A stretch of 17,251 bases of DNA. It comes from RUG11237 sp045119215. GTDB lineage: Bacteria; Bacillota; Clostridia; Lachnospirales; Lachnospiraceae. Positions within the stretch are counted from its first letter, which is position 1, and every line of letters begins with the position of its first letter. Below, piece after piece: positions 7,022 to 13,943 of this stretch. The notes under the pieces are model-generated. The model made no database searches. It saw nothing but the letters and a program-made list of their open reading frames with translations, and was not told where the DNA came from. The position numbers were made by a program, and so were the translations under genes. Location of the stretch: positions 1 to 17,251 of the forward strand of contig JBGVDD010000072.1 in assembly GCA_045119215.1 (NCBI GenBank), given 5' to 3'.

Positions 7022-7060
7022 AAATCGGGCAATTTTTCATGCGTAAGCATTGCCCGATTT
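7022..7060 (-). terminator. Terminator of the HAD phosphatase gene (minus strand)
   Basis: AAATCGGGCAA (7022-7032) is the reverse complement of TTGCCCGATTT (7050-7060), an 11-bp stem with a nested ATGC/GCAT mini-stem in the loop. Read on the minus strand the hairpin runs into TTTTTG. The right arm overlaps the stop codon of the HAD gene (7059-7061) by two bases. Confidence 0.8.
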
Positions 7061-7700
7061 AATGTATCTGTTCAGTAGTTCTGAGCAGATACGGCAATTC
7101 AGAAAAAGAGGAAACTTTGTATTTACAGTCTTTCACGGTACCAAAGCCATAGGAAGCGTGAATAAAGGGCACCCCGGCATAGGCGCAGGCATCCGCATCC
7201 CCCTGGGTATCTCCAAGATAAACAGGATGTTTGAATTGATTTCTCTCCACTACCAGTTTGATATTGTCACCTTTTAAGAGTCCGCTGTTTCCTGGGCATT
7301 CTGAATCCATGAAGTAAGCCGATAATCCGCTGGCTTTAAAAAAGGTTTCGATGTAGCCGCTTTCACAGTTGCTGACAATACACAACTTGTATTTAGAGGA
7401 TAGTTCTTTTAGAGTTTCCTCTAATTTTGGAAAAAGTATTCCACAGGTCTCTTCCAGAGCATTGTGTTCCTCTTGACAGCATAAGTCCATTAATTTTAAT
7501 TGTTCTTCCCTTGGAAGTTCAGGAAAAATAATGCCTGCAATTTCCGGAAGAGGTCTTCCAAATAAAGTTTTTAGATAATCCCCGGTTACATTCAAGTTGA
7601 CACGCTGATCCTTTGCAATTACTTTATTCCATGCACTTGCAACAATGTGGGTGGAATCCCACAAGGTGCCATCCAAGTCAAATAAAATACTATCTACCAT
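7059..7700 (-). CDS. HAD-superfamily phosphatase (phosphoglycolate phosphatase-like)
   Basis: A 213-residue haloacid dehalogenase-type hydrolase. The motifs are in order: DLDGT at 8-12 (nucleophile Asp8, acid/base Asp10), SN at 110-111 (motif II), a lysine at about 148 (motif III) and GDTQGD at 163-168 with Asp164 and Asp168 for magnesium (motif IV). A helical cap domain fills about residues 16-88, the C1 arrangement of the phosphoglycolate phosphatase / beta-phosphoglucomutase subgroup. WDS directly after the DGT motif is common in this group. The substrate cannot be deduced. The start ATG at 7700 is preceded on the minus strand by AGGAG. It is a single-gene unit convergent with the scpAB operon. 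Confidence 0.88.
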   Translation of the reverse strand: MVDSILFDLDGTLWDSTHIVASAWNKVIAKDQRVNLNVTGDYLKTLFGRPLPEIAGIIFPELPREEQLKLMDLCCQEEHNALEETCGILFPKLEETLKELSSKYKLCIVSNCESGYIETFFKASGLSAYFMDSECPGNSGLLKGDNIKLVVERNQFKHPVYLGDTQGDADACAYAGVPFIHASYGFGTVKDCKYKVSSFSELPYLLRTTEQIH

Positions 7701-7731
7701 AATAAAAATAGTCTCCTTTTTGTTTTTTCTT

Positions 7732-7740
7732 AGTATAGCA
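7732..7740 (-). promoter_or_regulatory. Extended -10 promoter of the HAD phosphatase gene
   Basis: On the minus strand TGC precedes TATACT (7732-7737), an extended -10 arrangement. No good -35 is seen 17 bases upstream, which is usual for such promoters. It lies 32 bases before the start codon. Confidence 0.5.
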
Positions 7741-7793
7741 TAATTTTAGGGTTTTTAAAAGGCGAAAGTGGTACTGGGAACCGGGTTTTCCCC

Positions 7794-7822
7794 TTGTCAA
7801 TTCCAGATATTTATGTTACTCT
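7794..7822 (+). promoter_or_regulatory. Candidate promoter of greA
   Basis: TTGTCA (7794-7799) is followed after 17 bases by TACTCT (7817-7822), with TGT just before it forming an extended -10. This would give a leader of about 90 bases before the greA start. The -10 is weak. Confidence 0.4.
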
Positions 7823-7917
7823 ATACCAAGGTAAAATGAGTGCATATATACAAAACTATGAGGTTGCAATAGCAAAGAAATTAACGTCCCTAAAATAAAA
7901 ATGTGAGGTAGTAAAAA

Positions 7918-8421
7918 ATGGGAGAGAAATTAACAAGAAGTGATATCGCAAAGATAAATGAGGAGATAGAGTACCGCAAATTGGTAGTGAGAAAAGAAGC
8001 ACTAGAAGCGGTAAAGGAAGCCAGGGCCCATGGAGATTTAAGTGAGAATTTTGAATACCATGCGGCAAAAAAAGATAAAAACAGAAATGAAAGCAGAATA
8101 AGGTATTTAGAAAGAATGGTAAAAAATGCCCAGGTGATAGATGATAATTCCAAAGAAGATGAGATAGGGTTAAATAATACAGTCACTGTGTATGTGGAAG
8201 AGGATGACTGTGAGGAAACATATAGAATTGTAACGTCGGTGAGGGGGAATTCCCTAGATGGCTATATCAGCATTGAATCGCCGGTGGGAAAGGCTTTGAT
8301 TGGAAAGAAACAAGGGGAACGGGTTGAGATTAAGGTGTCTGACACTTATAGCTATTTTGTGGTAGTGAGAAAGATAGAGAAGACCACCGATGATTCCCAG
8401 GATAAGATTAGACAGTTTTAA
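7918..8421 (+). CDS. greA: Transcription elongation factor GreA (GreA/GreB family)
   Basis: GreA enters the RNA polymerase secondary channel and stimulates cleavage of backtracked transcripts. The N-terminal antiparallel coiled coil (about 5-75) contains the hallmark GDLSENFEYHAAK, whose tip acids Asp40 and Glu43 coordinate the catalytic magnesium. The C-terminal FKBP-like domain (about 85-158) includes YRIVTS and the ISIESPVGKALIGKKQGE stretch typical of the family. At 167 residues it is slightly longer than the usual 157-160, with a charged tail. The ATG is preceded by a modest GTGAGGT site. It is not fused to lysS, which often follows greA in Firmicutes; here secG follows, with its own promoter. 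GreB cannot be fully excluded but is uncommon in this phylum. Confidence 0.87.
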   Translation: MGEKLTRSDIAKINEEIEYRKLVVRKEALEAVKEARAHGDLSENFEYHAAKKDKNRNESRIRYLERMVKNAQVIDDNSKEDEIGLNNTVTVYVEEDDCEETYRIVTSVRGNSLDGYISIESPVGKALIGKKQGERVEIKVSDTYSYFVVVRKIEKTTDDSQDKIRQF

Positions 8422-8456
8422 TAAAAAATCAAATAAAAAATGTATTGAATTAGTAC

Positions 8457-8485
8457 TTGAAATAATGGGAATACTATGATAGAAT
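8457..8485 (+). promoter_or_regulatory. Promoter of secG
   Basis: TTGAAA (8457-8462) and TAGAAT (8480-8485) are spaced by 17 bases, one mismatch from consensus in each box for the -10 and two for the -35. The in-frame ATG at 8476 lies within this promoter and so cannot be the translation start of the transcript made from it. Confidence 0.65.
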
Positions 8486-8514
8486 ACAACTGTTTGACTG
8501 TAGGAGGTGTAATG

Positions 8515-8748
8515 ATGATCAGAACAATTTTAACAATTTTATTTATATTGGTATGCGTTGCTATCACAGCAATTGTATTATTACAGGAAGGTAAATCAGC
8601 AGGATTGGGAGCAATCAGTGGTGTGGCCGATACATACTGGGGAAAAAATAAGGGACGTTCTATGGAAGGTGCACTTGTTAAGTTTACAAAACTTTTGGCA
8701 GTATTGTTCTTTGTTTTGGCAGCAGTATTAAATATCAGCCGTATCTAA
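8515..8748 (+). CDS. secG: Preprotein translocase subunit SecG
   Basis: SecG is the small accessory membrane subunit of the SecYEG translocon and assists protein export. The 77-residue protein has two membrane helices (about 2-22 and 55-74) joined by the conserved loop LLQEGKSAGLGAISGVADTYWGKN, in which the GLG and the aromatic-Gly-Lys stretch are family features. Three in-frame ATGs are possible: 8476, 8512 and 8515. The site TAGGAGGTG (8501-8509) puts 8515 at 7 bases from GGAGG and 8512 at 4, and 8476 is upstream of that site and inside the promoter, so 8515 is preferred. It is followed by a terminator and then rnr, matching the secG-rnr-smpB order common in Firmicutes. Confidence 0.9.
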   Translation: MIRTILTILFILVCVAITAIVLLQEGKSAGLGAISGVADTYWGKNKGRSMEGALVKFTKLLAVLFFVLAAVLNISRI

Positions 8749-8776
8749 TGAAAAGAAGATAACGTGATAACGTATG

Positions 8777-8810
8777 ATAAGCACTCTTGTAGGGGTGCTT
8801 ATTTTGTTTT
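8777..8810 (+). terminator. Terminator between secG and rnr
   Basis: ATAAGCACTC (8777-8786) pairs with GGGTGCTTAT (8793-8802) over 10 bp, with one T-G wobble and a 6-base loop, followed by TTTTGTTTT. Its T run merges with a possible -10 for rnr (TAAAAT at 8810-8815), so the site may both end secG transcripts and begin rnr ones. Confidence 0.75.
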
Positions 8811-8841
8811 AAAATAACCAATAGGTAAAGAAGGGAGAAGT

Positions 8842-11004
8842 ATGGATAAACAGTCCTTAGAAAAGAGAAAGAAAGTAATATATGATTTAATCTGTGATTC
8901 TTTTTATGTTCCTATGAAAATCAAGGAAATTGCAATTGTTTTGCAGATTCCAAGGGAACAGAGACAGGAGTTAAAAGATGTTTTGGACAGCCTGATTGAG
9001 GATGGCAAAATCGAGATATCCAAAAGAGGAAAATATTCCAAGGCCACAAAGAAAGTGTATACTGGTACTTTTATTTCCCATCCCAAGGGCTTTGGCTTTG
9101 TGGAACTTGAGGGGGAGGAAGAGGATATCTTCATTTCAGAAGCGGACAGTAATGGAGCTTTTCACAAAGATACGGTGGAAGTGATATTGACAAAACCGGA
9201 AAGTAAAGGGCGTAGAAAAGAAGGAAAGGTTACGAAGATTCTTGCCAGAGGGATAGAAGAAGTGGTGGGAACCTACGAGGAAAACAAAAATTTTGGCTTT
9301 GTCTGCCCTGACAATTTAAAATTCAGCCAGGATATTTTTATTCCGTTACGGGATAGCAAAGGGGCAGTAGATGGACATAAGGTAGTGGTGAAAATCACAG
9401 ATTATGGTAGTGAGAGAAGGAATCCGGAAGGAAAGGTTGTAGAGATTTTAGGCCATGTCAATGATCCGGGAACAGATATATTGTCTATTGTGAAAGGTTT
9501 TGACCTTCCATGTGAATTCTCAGAAAAGGTTTTAAATCAGGCAGAGCGAGTGGGAAAAGAAGTAAGCGACCAGGACAGAGAGGGACGATTGGATCTGCGC
9601 TCTCTGCCAATGGTTACCATAGATGGTGAGGATGCCAAGGATTTAGACGATGCCATATCACTTTGCATGGACGAAGATAAGTATAAATTGGGGGTACACA
9701 TTGCGGATGTCACCAATTATGTACAGGAGAGAAGTGCGTTGGATGTAGAGGCTTTGAAAAGAGGTACCAGCGTGTATCTGGTGGATAGAGTCATCCCTAT
9801 GCTTCCTCATATTCTATCAAATGGGATTTGTTCTCTGAATGCCGGATGTGACAGACTTGCCCTGTCCTGCATTATGTGGATAGATAAAAAGGGAAATGTG
9901 GTAGATCACAAGATTGCTGAAACCGTGATAAATGTGGACAGGCGTATGAGTTATACAAGTGTGAAAAAAATTCTGGAGGATAAAGATCCTGTTGAGAGGG
10001 AGAAATATCAGGATTTTGTGCCCATGTTTGAACTGATGGAAGAATTATCAAAAATTCTAAGGGAAAAGAGAAAAAAGCGTGGTGGTATAGATTTTGACTT
10101 TCCAGAGAGTAAAGTTGTTTTGGATAAGCATGGAAAACCTGTAGATATTAAGCCATATGAGAGAAATGTGGCAACAAAGCTGATTGAGGATTTTATGCTG
10201 GCGGCAAATGAAACTGTGGCAGAGGATTTTTTCTGGCAGGAAATTCCCTTTGTATACCGTTGCCATGAAAAACCGGATCCGGATAAGATATCAAAGCTTG
10301 CTATTTTTATCAATAATTTTGGATATTCTATGCATTTAGGCAGCGAGGATGTACATCCTAAGGAAGTACAGAAACTATTGACCAAAATTCAGGGTAGCGA
10401 AGAAGAAGATCTGATTGCCAGATTGACTCTGCGCTCTATGAAACAGGCAAAATATACGGTGGAATGTGAGGGACATTTTGGCTTGGCAACAAAGTATTAC
10501 TGTCACTTTACATCGCCAATTCGAAGATATCCGGATTTACAGATTCATAGAATTATAAAAGAAACCTTGCGTGGAAGGATGACAAAGGGTAGAATAGAAC
10601 ATTATAATGAAATTCTGCCACAGGTGGCAAAACAATCCAGTGAGTTGGAACGAAGAGCAGAAGAGGCAGAAAGGGAAACACTTAAGCTAAAAAAGGCAGA
10701 ATACATGGAACAGTTTGTTGGCCAGGAATTCCCAGGAGTGATTTCGGGGATTACAGCTTGGGGAATTTATGTGGAGTTGGAAAATTCTGTGGAAGGATTG
10801 GTGCATATTACCAGTCTTACAGATGATTACTATGAATTTAGTGAAAGTACCTATGAGCTGATAGGAGAGAGAAATAATCGCCATTATAAATTAGGACAGA
10901 AAGTCATCATTTTGGTGGATGGTGTGGATTTAGCTCAGAAGACAGTAGATTTTAAAATGGTACAGACAGTAGGAGGAAATTATGGCAGCGAAGAAGAAAG
11001 ATGA
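8842..11004 (+). CDS. rnr: Ribonuclease R (3'-5' exoribonuclease)
   Basis: RNase R is a processive 3'-5' exonuclease that degrades structured RNA and, with SmpB and tmRNA, the defective mRNAs freed by trans-translation. Domains in order in the 720 residues: N-terminal winged helix (about 10-60), two cold-shock/OB domains (about 74-125, with the GTFISHPKGFGFVE motif, and about 140-190), the RNB catalytic domain (about 250-580) and a C-terminal S1 domain (about 628-708). The catalytic metal-binding acids lie in DGEDAKDLDDA at 261-271; TSPIRRYPDLQIHR marks the end of the RNB domain. GAAGGGAG precedes the ATG at 8842. A weak promoter may overlap the preceding terminator. The last 23 bases overlap smpB. 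After the S1 domain only a short acidic end follows, without the Lys-rich tail of E. coli RNase R. Confidence 0.95.
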   Translation: MDKQSLEKRKKVIYDLICDSFYVPMKIKEIAIVLQIPREQRQELKDVLDSLIEDGKIEISKRGKYSKATKKVYTGTFISHPKGFGFVELEGEEEDIFISEADSNGAFHKDTVEVILTKPESKGRRKEGKVTKILARGIEEVVGTYEENKNFGFVCPDNLKFSQDIFIPLRDSKGAVDGHKVVVKITDYGSERRNPEGKVVEILGHVNDPGTDILSIVKGFDLPCEFSEKVLNQAERVGKEVSDQDREGRLDLRSLPMVTIDGEDAKDLDDAISLCMDEDKYKLGVHIADVTNYVQERSALDVEALKRGTSVYLVDRVIPMLPHILSNGICSLNAGCDRLALSCIMWIDKKGNVVDHKIAETVINVDRRMSYTSVKKILEDKDPVEREKYQDFVPMFELMEELSKILREKRKKRGGIDFDFPESKVVLDKHGKPVDIKPYERNVATKLIEDFMLAANETVAEDFFWQEIPFVYRCHEKPDPDKISKLAIFINNFGYSMHLGSEDVHPKEVQKLLTKIQGSEEEDLIARLTLRSMKQAKYTVECEGHFGLATKYYCHFTSPIRRYPDLQIHRIIKETLRGRMTKGRIEHYNEILPQVAKQSSELERRAEEAERETLKLKKAEYMEQFVGQEFPGVISGITAWGIYVELENSVEGLVHITSLTDDYYEFSESTYELIGERNNRHYKLGQKVIILVDGVDLAQKTVDFKMVQTVGGNYGSEEER

Positions 11005-11452
11005 TTTTTTAATTGCCAATAACAAAAAGGCGTATCATGATTTTTTTATAGAGGATACCTACGAAGCAGGTGTGGCATTACATGGAACAGAAGTAAAATC
11101 ACTGCGTATGGGAAAATGCAGCATCAAAGAATCTTTTGTGAGAATTGAAAATGGTGAAGTTTATATTTATGGAATGCATATCAGTCCTTACGAAAAGGGG
11201 AATATTTTTAATAAAGACCCTTTGCGGGTGAAAAAATTATTGCTTCACAAAAATGAAATCAATAAATTAAATGGAAAATTGGCAGCACAGGGGTATACGA
11301 TTGTTCCTTTAAAAGTATACTTTAAGGGAAGTCTGGTAAAGGTGCAGATTGGACTTGCCAAGGGTAAAAAACTGTACGATAAACGTCAGGATATTGCCAA
11401 AAAAGACCAGAGAAGAGAAGCAGAAAGAGAGTTTAAAGTTAAAAATCTATAA
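10982..11452 (+). CDS. smpB: SsrA-binding protein SmpB
   Basis: SmpB binds the tRNA-like domain of tmRNA and brings it to stalled ribosomes. The 156 residues include the conserved core YEAGVALHGTEVKSLRMGKC, then IKESFVRIENGEVYIYGMHI and SPYEKGN, and the basic C-terminal tail (KKLYDKRQDIAKKDQRREAER) that enters the empty mRNA channel of the ribosome. The ATG at 10982 lies inside the last codons of rnr, with GGAGGA (10972-10977) as its ribosome binding site, so the two are translationally coupled. Its RNA partner ssrA lies 2.1 kb downstream on the same strand (13577). Length and sequence are normal. Confidence 0.96.
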   Translation: MAAKKKDDFLIANNKKAYHDFFIEDTYEAGVALHGTEVKSLRMGKCSIKESFVRIENGEVYIYGMHISPYEKGNIFNKDPLRVKKLLLHKNEINKLNGKLAAQGYTIVPLKVYFKGSLVKVQIGLAKGKKLYDKRQDIAKKDQRREAEREFKVKNL

Positions 11453-11486
11453 AATTATAAATATAAAAAGAAGGTGGGGTGGGAGA

Positions 11487-12023
11487 TTGACTCAGCAACA
11501 GATTGTCTGGGCATTTTCTATATTGGGGATTTCACAAAATAGCAACAGGGATGAGGCAAAACGAGCTTACAGAACCTTGTGTAAAAAATATCATCCAGAT
11601 ATGAATCCGGAGGGACGGGACACGTCAAAAGAGTATTTGTATGTAAATCAAGCTTTTGAAATTGTAAATCAGTATTTTGATTATTTAGAACTTTGTAGAA
11701 AACAGATGGAAATACAGATGCAAGCATCTGCTTCCTATGTCACTGGTGGACGGATTTATGGTGATAATGCAATGACCAGAAAAAACTATGAGCAGATGCA
11801 GCAGAGAAAATCTGAAACTGTAAGACTCAAGAAGTGGGAGATGCAAAACAAAGAAAAAGAGAAGCAGCAACAGAGAAAAATGCACGAGAAATATGGAGAT
11901 TATAAGCGAGGTGGCGGCTTACCTTCTAAAAGGCAACAGGAGTTTGAAAAACGACAAGAAATAAAGAAAGAGGCGGAGAGAATTGCTCTGATAATAGAAA
12001 AATTATTGCAGGCAGAAGAATAA
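11487..12023 (+). CDS. J-domain protein (small DnaJ-like co-chaperone)
   Basis: The protein starts with a J domain (about residues 5-75): ILGISQNSNRDEAKRAYRTL and then the catalytic HPD tripeptide at 36-38 in KKYHPDMNPEG, which stimulates the ATPase of a DnaK-type chaperone. The rest (about 85-178) is a Gln/Lys/Glu-rich, probably helical tail; the Gly/Phe, zinc-finger and substrate-binding domains of true DnaJ are absent, so this is a type III J protein with an unknown client. The start is uncertain: the only in-frame ATG upstream (11349) would overlap smpB by 104 bases, whereas TTG at 11487 lies 9 bases after AGGTGG (11472-11477) and fits the J-domain boundary. It follows smpB by 34 bases and ends at a terminator, so it belongs to the rnr-smpB unit. 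Confidence 0.78.
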   Translation: MTQQQIVWAFSILGISQNSNRDEAKRAYRTLCKKYHPDMNPEGRDTSKEYLYVNQAFEIVNQYFDYLELCRKQMEIQMQASASYVTGGRIYGDNAMTRKNYEQMQQRKSETVRLKKWEMQNKEKEKQQQRKMHEKYGDYKRGGGLPSKRQQEFEKRQEIKKEAERIALIIEKLLQAEE

Positions 12024-12026
12024 AAG

Positions 12027-12056
12027 TAAAAGGGGAGTCCACTGCTCCCCTTTTAT
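12027..12056. terminator. Bidirectional terminator between convergent J-domain and response regulator genes
   Basis: TAAAAGGGGAG (12027-12037) pairs perfectly over 11 bp with CTCCCCTTTTA (12045-12055), loop of 7 bases. The A and T runs make it functional in both directions for the two genes ending at 12023 and 12068. Confidence 0.9.
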
Positions 12057-12067
12057 CTTATCAGATA

Positions 12068-12745
12068 CTATGAAATTTCGAATTTATATCCCATCCCCCA
12101 AATGGTCTTGATATAGTCACCTTTTTCTCCCATTTTGCTGCGGAGCTTTTTGACGTGGGTATCTATGGTTCTGGCATCCCCAAAGTAATCATAGTTCCAC
12201 ACGTTGTTTAATATTTTTTCCCTGGAAAGAGCAATGCCATTATTTTCCATAAAATAGGAAAGTAATTCAAATTCCTTGAAACTTAATTCAATGGGCTGAT
12301 TGTCCACCTTTACAATATGTGCAGATTTGTCTAAGACAATGCCGCCTAAAGAAAGCGTAGAATCCTCTGATAGAGAGCCGCTTCTTCTAAGCAATGCCTC
12401 CACACGAGCCACCAAAATCTTTGGACTAAAGGGCTTGGAAATATATTCATCTACGCCAAGTTCAAAACCTAGCAGTTCATCTCTTTCATCAGATTTGGCT
12501 GTCAGCATAATAATGGGAACCCTTGAGTAGGAACGGATTTCTTTGCAGGTATCCCAGCCGTCCATTCGGGGCATCATTACATCCAGAATAATCAGCGCAA
12601 TATCTTTGTGCTCCAAAAAGGTGTCCACTGCCGCAATTCCATCAGCAGCCTCTAACACTTCGAACCCTTTTTTGGAAAGAAAATCATTTACCAGCTTTCG
12701 CATGCGGCTTTCGTCGTCTACCACCAATACTTTTAGTTTCTCCAT
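12068..12745 (-). CDS. OmpR/PhoB-family response regulator
   Basis: A DNA-binding transcription regulator of the two-component type. The receiver domain (about 4-118) has the acidic pair Asp10/Asp11, the phosphoacceptor Asp55 in IILDVMMPRMDG, Thr82 in IMLTAK and Lys104 in SKPF. The C-terminal winged helix (about 130-224) contains LSFKEFELLSYFMENNG and TIDTHVKKLRSKMG, the recognition-helix region of the OmpR class. All residues needed for phosphorylation are present. GGAGGG precedes the ATG on the minus strand at good spacing. No histidine kinase adjoins it: upstream on the same strand, 98 bases away, is a gene for an unknown one-helix membrane protein, and downstream is a terminator. The nearest kinase is at 14612 on the opposite strand. 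Confidence 0.93.
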   Translation of the reverse strand: MEKLKVLVVDDESRMRKLVNDFLSKKGFEVLEAADGIAAVDTFLEHKDIALIILDVMMPRMDGWDTCKEIRSYSRVPIIMLTAKSDERDELLGFELGVDEYISKPFSPKILVARVEALLRRSGSLSEDSTLSLGGIVLDKSAHIVKVDNQPIELSFKEFELLSYFMENNGIALSREKILNNVWNYDYFGDARTIDTHVKKLRSKMGEKGDYIKTIWGMGYKFEIS

Positions 12746-12843
12746 GAAAATTCCCTCCTGAAAATTACTTTAATACATTTATACAGTGCAAATATGTAAA
12801 TTCTTGGTTTAAAATGTGAAAAATAGGTGAAATCACTTTTGAA

Positions 12844-13401
12844 TTATGGGGTAATATTATATTTTTTTTCATATTCAGCAACTGCAGATTCCCGTTGAGT
12901 TAATTCCTCTTCCCAGTGTTCATAACGGTCTATAATTTTATTTTCGTAATTGATAATGTTTACGTTATCGCCTGTTGTAGAGAGATAGAGAAGTAGAACA
13001 ATTCCAATGACAAAAACAAAATTAAAAAATAATGAAGAATGGTATTTGCTCTGGTAACTATTGTCATCCGCTTGCTTTCGGATAGCGTTATCACCAGAAA
13101 ATTGTTTTACTACCTTTCTTCGAATTGGCTCGATAGGAATGGGACGAATTTCTTCGTTTGGTATTTCGTTGTTATTTTCTAAGTATCTTTGCAGGTCGTG
13201 TAAGTAACTATACCCTACAGGAGTTTTACATAAGCGTTTGTCGATTAGTTTATTGTATACGTCTAAAACGTTCTGGGGATTTCTCATATTAATCCGACTT
13301 CGGATTACATCAATTCCGGTCAATTCATTTTGTGCCAGTTCATAGGCTTCTTCTGTTTCGAATGAAAATCCATTTACAGTTAAATTTTTTCCTTTATTCA
13401 T
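12844..13401 (-). CDS. Hypothetical protein with one membrane helix
   Basis: I do not recognise this 185-residue protein. The N-terminal part (about 10-75) is a compact, polar, mostly helical region containing FETEEAYELAQNELTGIDVI and a second conserved-looking segment with KTPVGYSYLHDLQRYL. A proline-rich linker (80-93) and a basic stretch follow, then one hydrophobic helix at 124-143. The remaining 42 residues are charged and probably coiled coil (HWEEELTQRESAVAEYEKKY). No signal peptide is seen. Topology is probably N-in, with the short coiled coil outside, but this is inference. AGAGG lies 8 bases before the ATG on the minus strand. It is 98 bases upstream of the response regulator on the same strand with no clear terminator between, so the two may be cotranscribed. 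Confidence 0.7.
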   Translation of the reverse strand: MNKGKNLTVNGFSFETEEAYELAQNELTGIDVIRSRINMRNPQNVLDVYNKLIDKRLCKTPVGYSYLHDLQRYLENNNEIPNEEIRPIPIEPIRRKVVKQFSGDNAIRKQADDNSYQSKYHSSLFFNFVFVIGIVLLLYLSTTGDNVNIINYENKIIDRYEHWEEELTQRESAVAEYEKKYNITP

Positions 13402-13440
13402 ATATGATACCTCTTTTGGTTATTAAGTTATACAAGTTTT

Positions 13441-13469
13441 ATTGTAACAGAAATAAGTAAATCTGGAAA
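13441..13469 (-). promoter_or_regulatory. Candidate promoter of the one-helix membrane protein gene (minus strand)
   Basis: On the minus strand TTTCCA (13464-13469) and TACAAT (13441-13446) are spaced by 17 bases. It is divergent from the ssrA promoter starting at 13501. Confidence 0.35.
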
Positions 13470-13500
13470 GAAAATCTAAAAAGAAAATCAAGATATTCTA

Positions 13501-13529
13501 TTGACAAAAAAATAAAAGACCAATATAAT
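13501..13529 (+). promoter_or_regulatory. Perfect consensus promoter of ssrA
   Basis: TTGACA (13501-13506) and TATAAT (13524-13529) match the sigma-A consensus at all twelve positions with a 17-base spacer. Transcription would start near 13536, leaving a leader of about 40 bases that must be removed to give the mature tmRNA 5' end. Confidence 0.88.
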
Positions 13530-13576
13530 GATGTTCAAGAAAGAAATAAGAAATGTCTGTGAACAGTACAAAATTA

Positions 13577-13920
13577 GGGCTTGTACTGGTTTCGACGGGG
13601 ATTTTGAAGTTGAGGAAGCCATTCGTGGGGCGGGACCACGCAGTAAACCGTAAACTTAAATATAAACGCAGACAATAAATTAGCGTTAGCTGCCTAATTG
13701 CAGCTTGTCGCCTTTGAACCATCCGCTGTTCAAAGATCCGGCATCAAACCTGCGGAGCACTTTATAGCCAAAGCTTTGCGGCTGTAAAAGATTTATGAAG
13801 CTACTAAAGTTCCAGCCTGTCGTTTGGCGTGGAATGGAGGGAATGTCCGTAAAACGACTGTAATGGGAGATGCTTCAATGGAAGGGTTTTCGGACAGGGG
13901 TTCGACTCCCCTCAGGTCCA
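13577..13920 (+). ncRNA. ssrA: Transfer-messenger RNA (tmRNA)
   Basis: tmRNA acts as both tRNA-Ala and mRNA to rescue stalled ribosomes and tag the unfinished protein for proteolysis. The 5' part has GGTTTCGACGGGG, the signature of the tRNA-like domain. The 3' part ends in the T arm AGGGGTTCGACTCCCCT. The acceptor stem pairs GGGCTTG (13577-13583) with CAGGTCC (13913-13919), with two wobbles, and A13920 is the discriminator. The bases after it are CTA, so CCA seems not to be encoded and would be added afterwards. Between lie the tag reading frame (13668-13697) and pseudoknot-like pairings, for instance CGTGG with CCACG at 13625-13640. It has its own consensus promoter and terminator. The exact mature ends are inferred from base pairing. 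Confidence 0.95.
13668..13697 (+). other. tmRNA proteolysis-tag reading frame
   Basis: With GCA at 13668 as resume codon the frame reads ADNKLALAA and stops at TAA (13695-13697). Preceded by the tRNA-delivered alanine, the tag would be (A)ADNKLALAA. The LALAA ending is the ClpXP-recognised type found in Firmicutes. The resume codon is an inference; GAC at 13671 is the alternative. Confidence 0.75.
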
Positions 13921-13943
13921 CTATTTAAATGAAAGCAAAAGAT

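Noticed and set aside
7050..7277. Plus-strand open frame of 75 codons opposite the HAD phosphatase
   Set aside because: It begins inside the terminator hairpin, has no ribosome binding site and is antisense to a gene with a full set of HAD motifs.
8476..8514. Upstream ATGs for secG at 8476 and 8512
   Set aside because: 8476 lies within the promoter and before the GGAGG site. 8512 is only 4 bases from GGAGG, whereas 8515 has 7. 8512 remains possible.
11349..11486. Longer N terminus for the J-domain gene starting at the ATG at 11349
   Set aside because: It would overlap smpB by 104 bases, has no ribosome binding site, and adds a basic low-complexity stretch before the J domain; the TTG at 11487 fits better.
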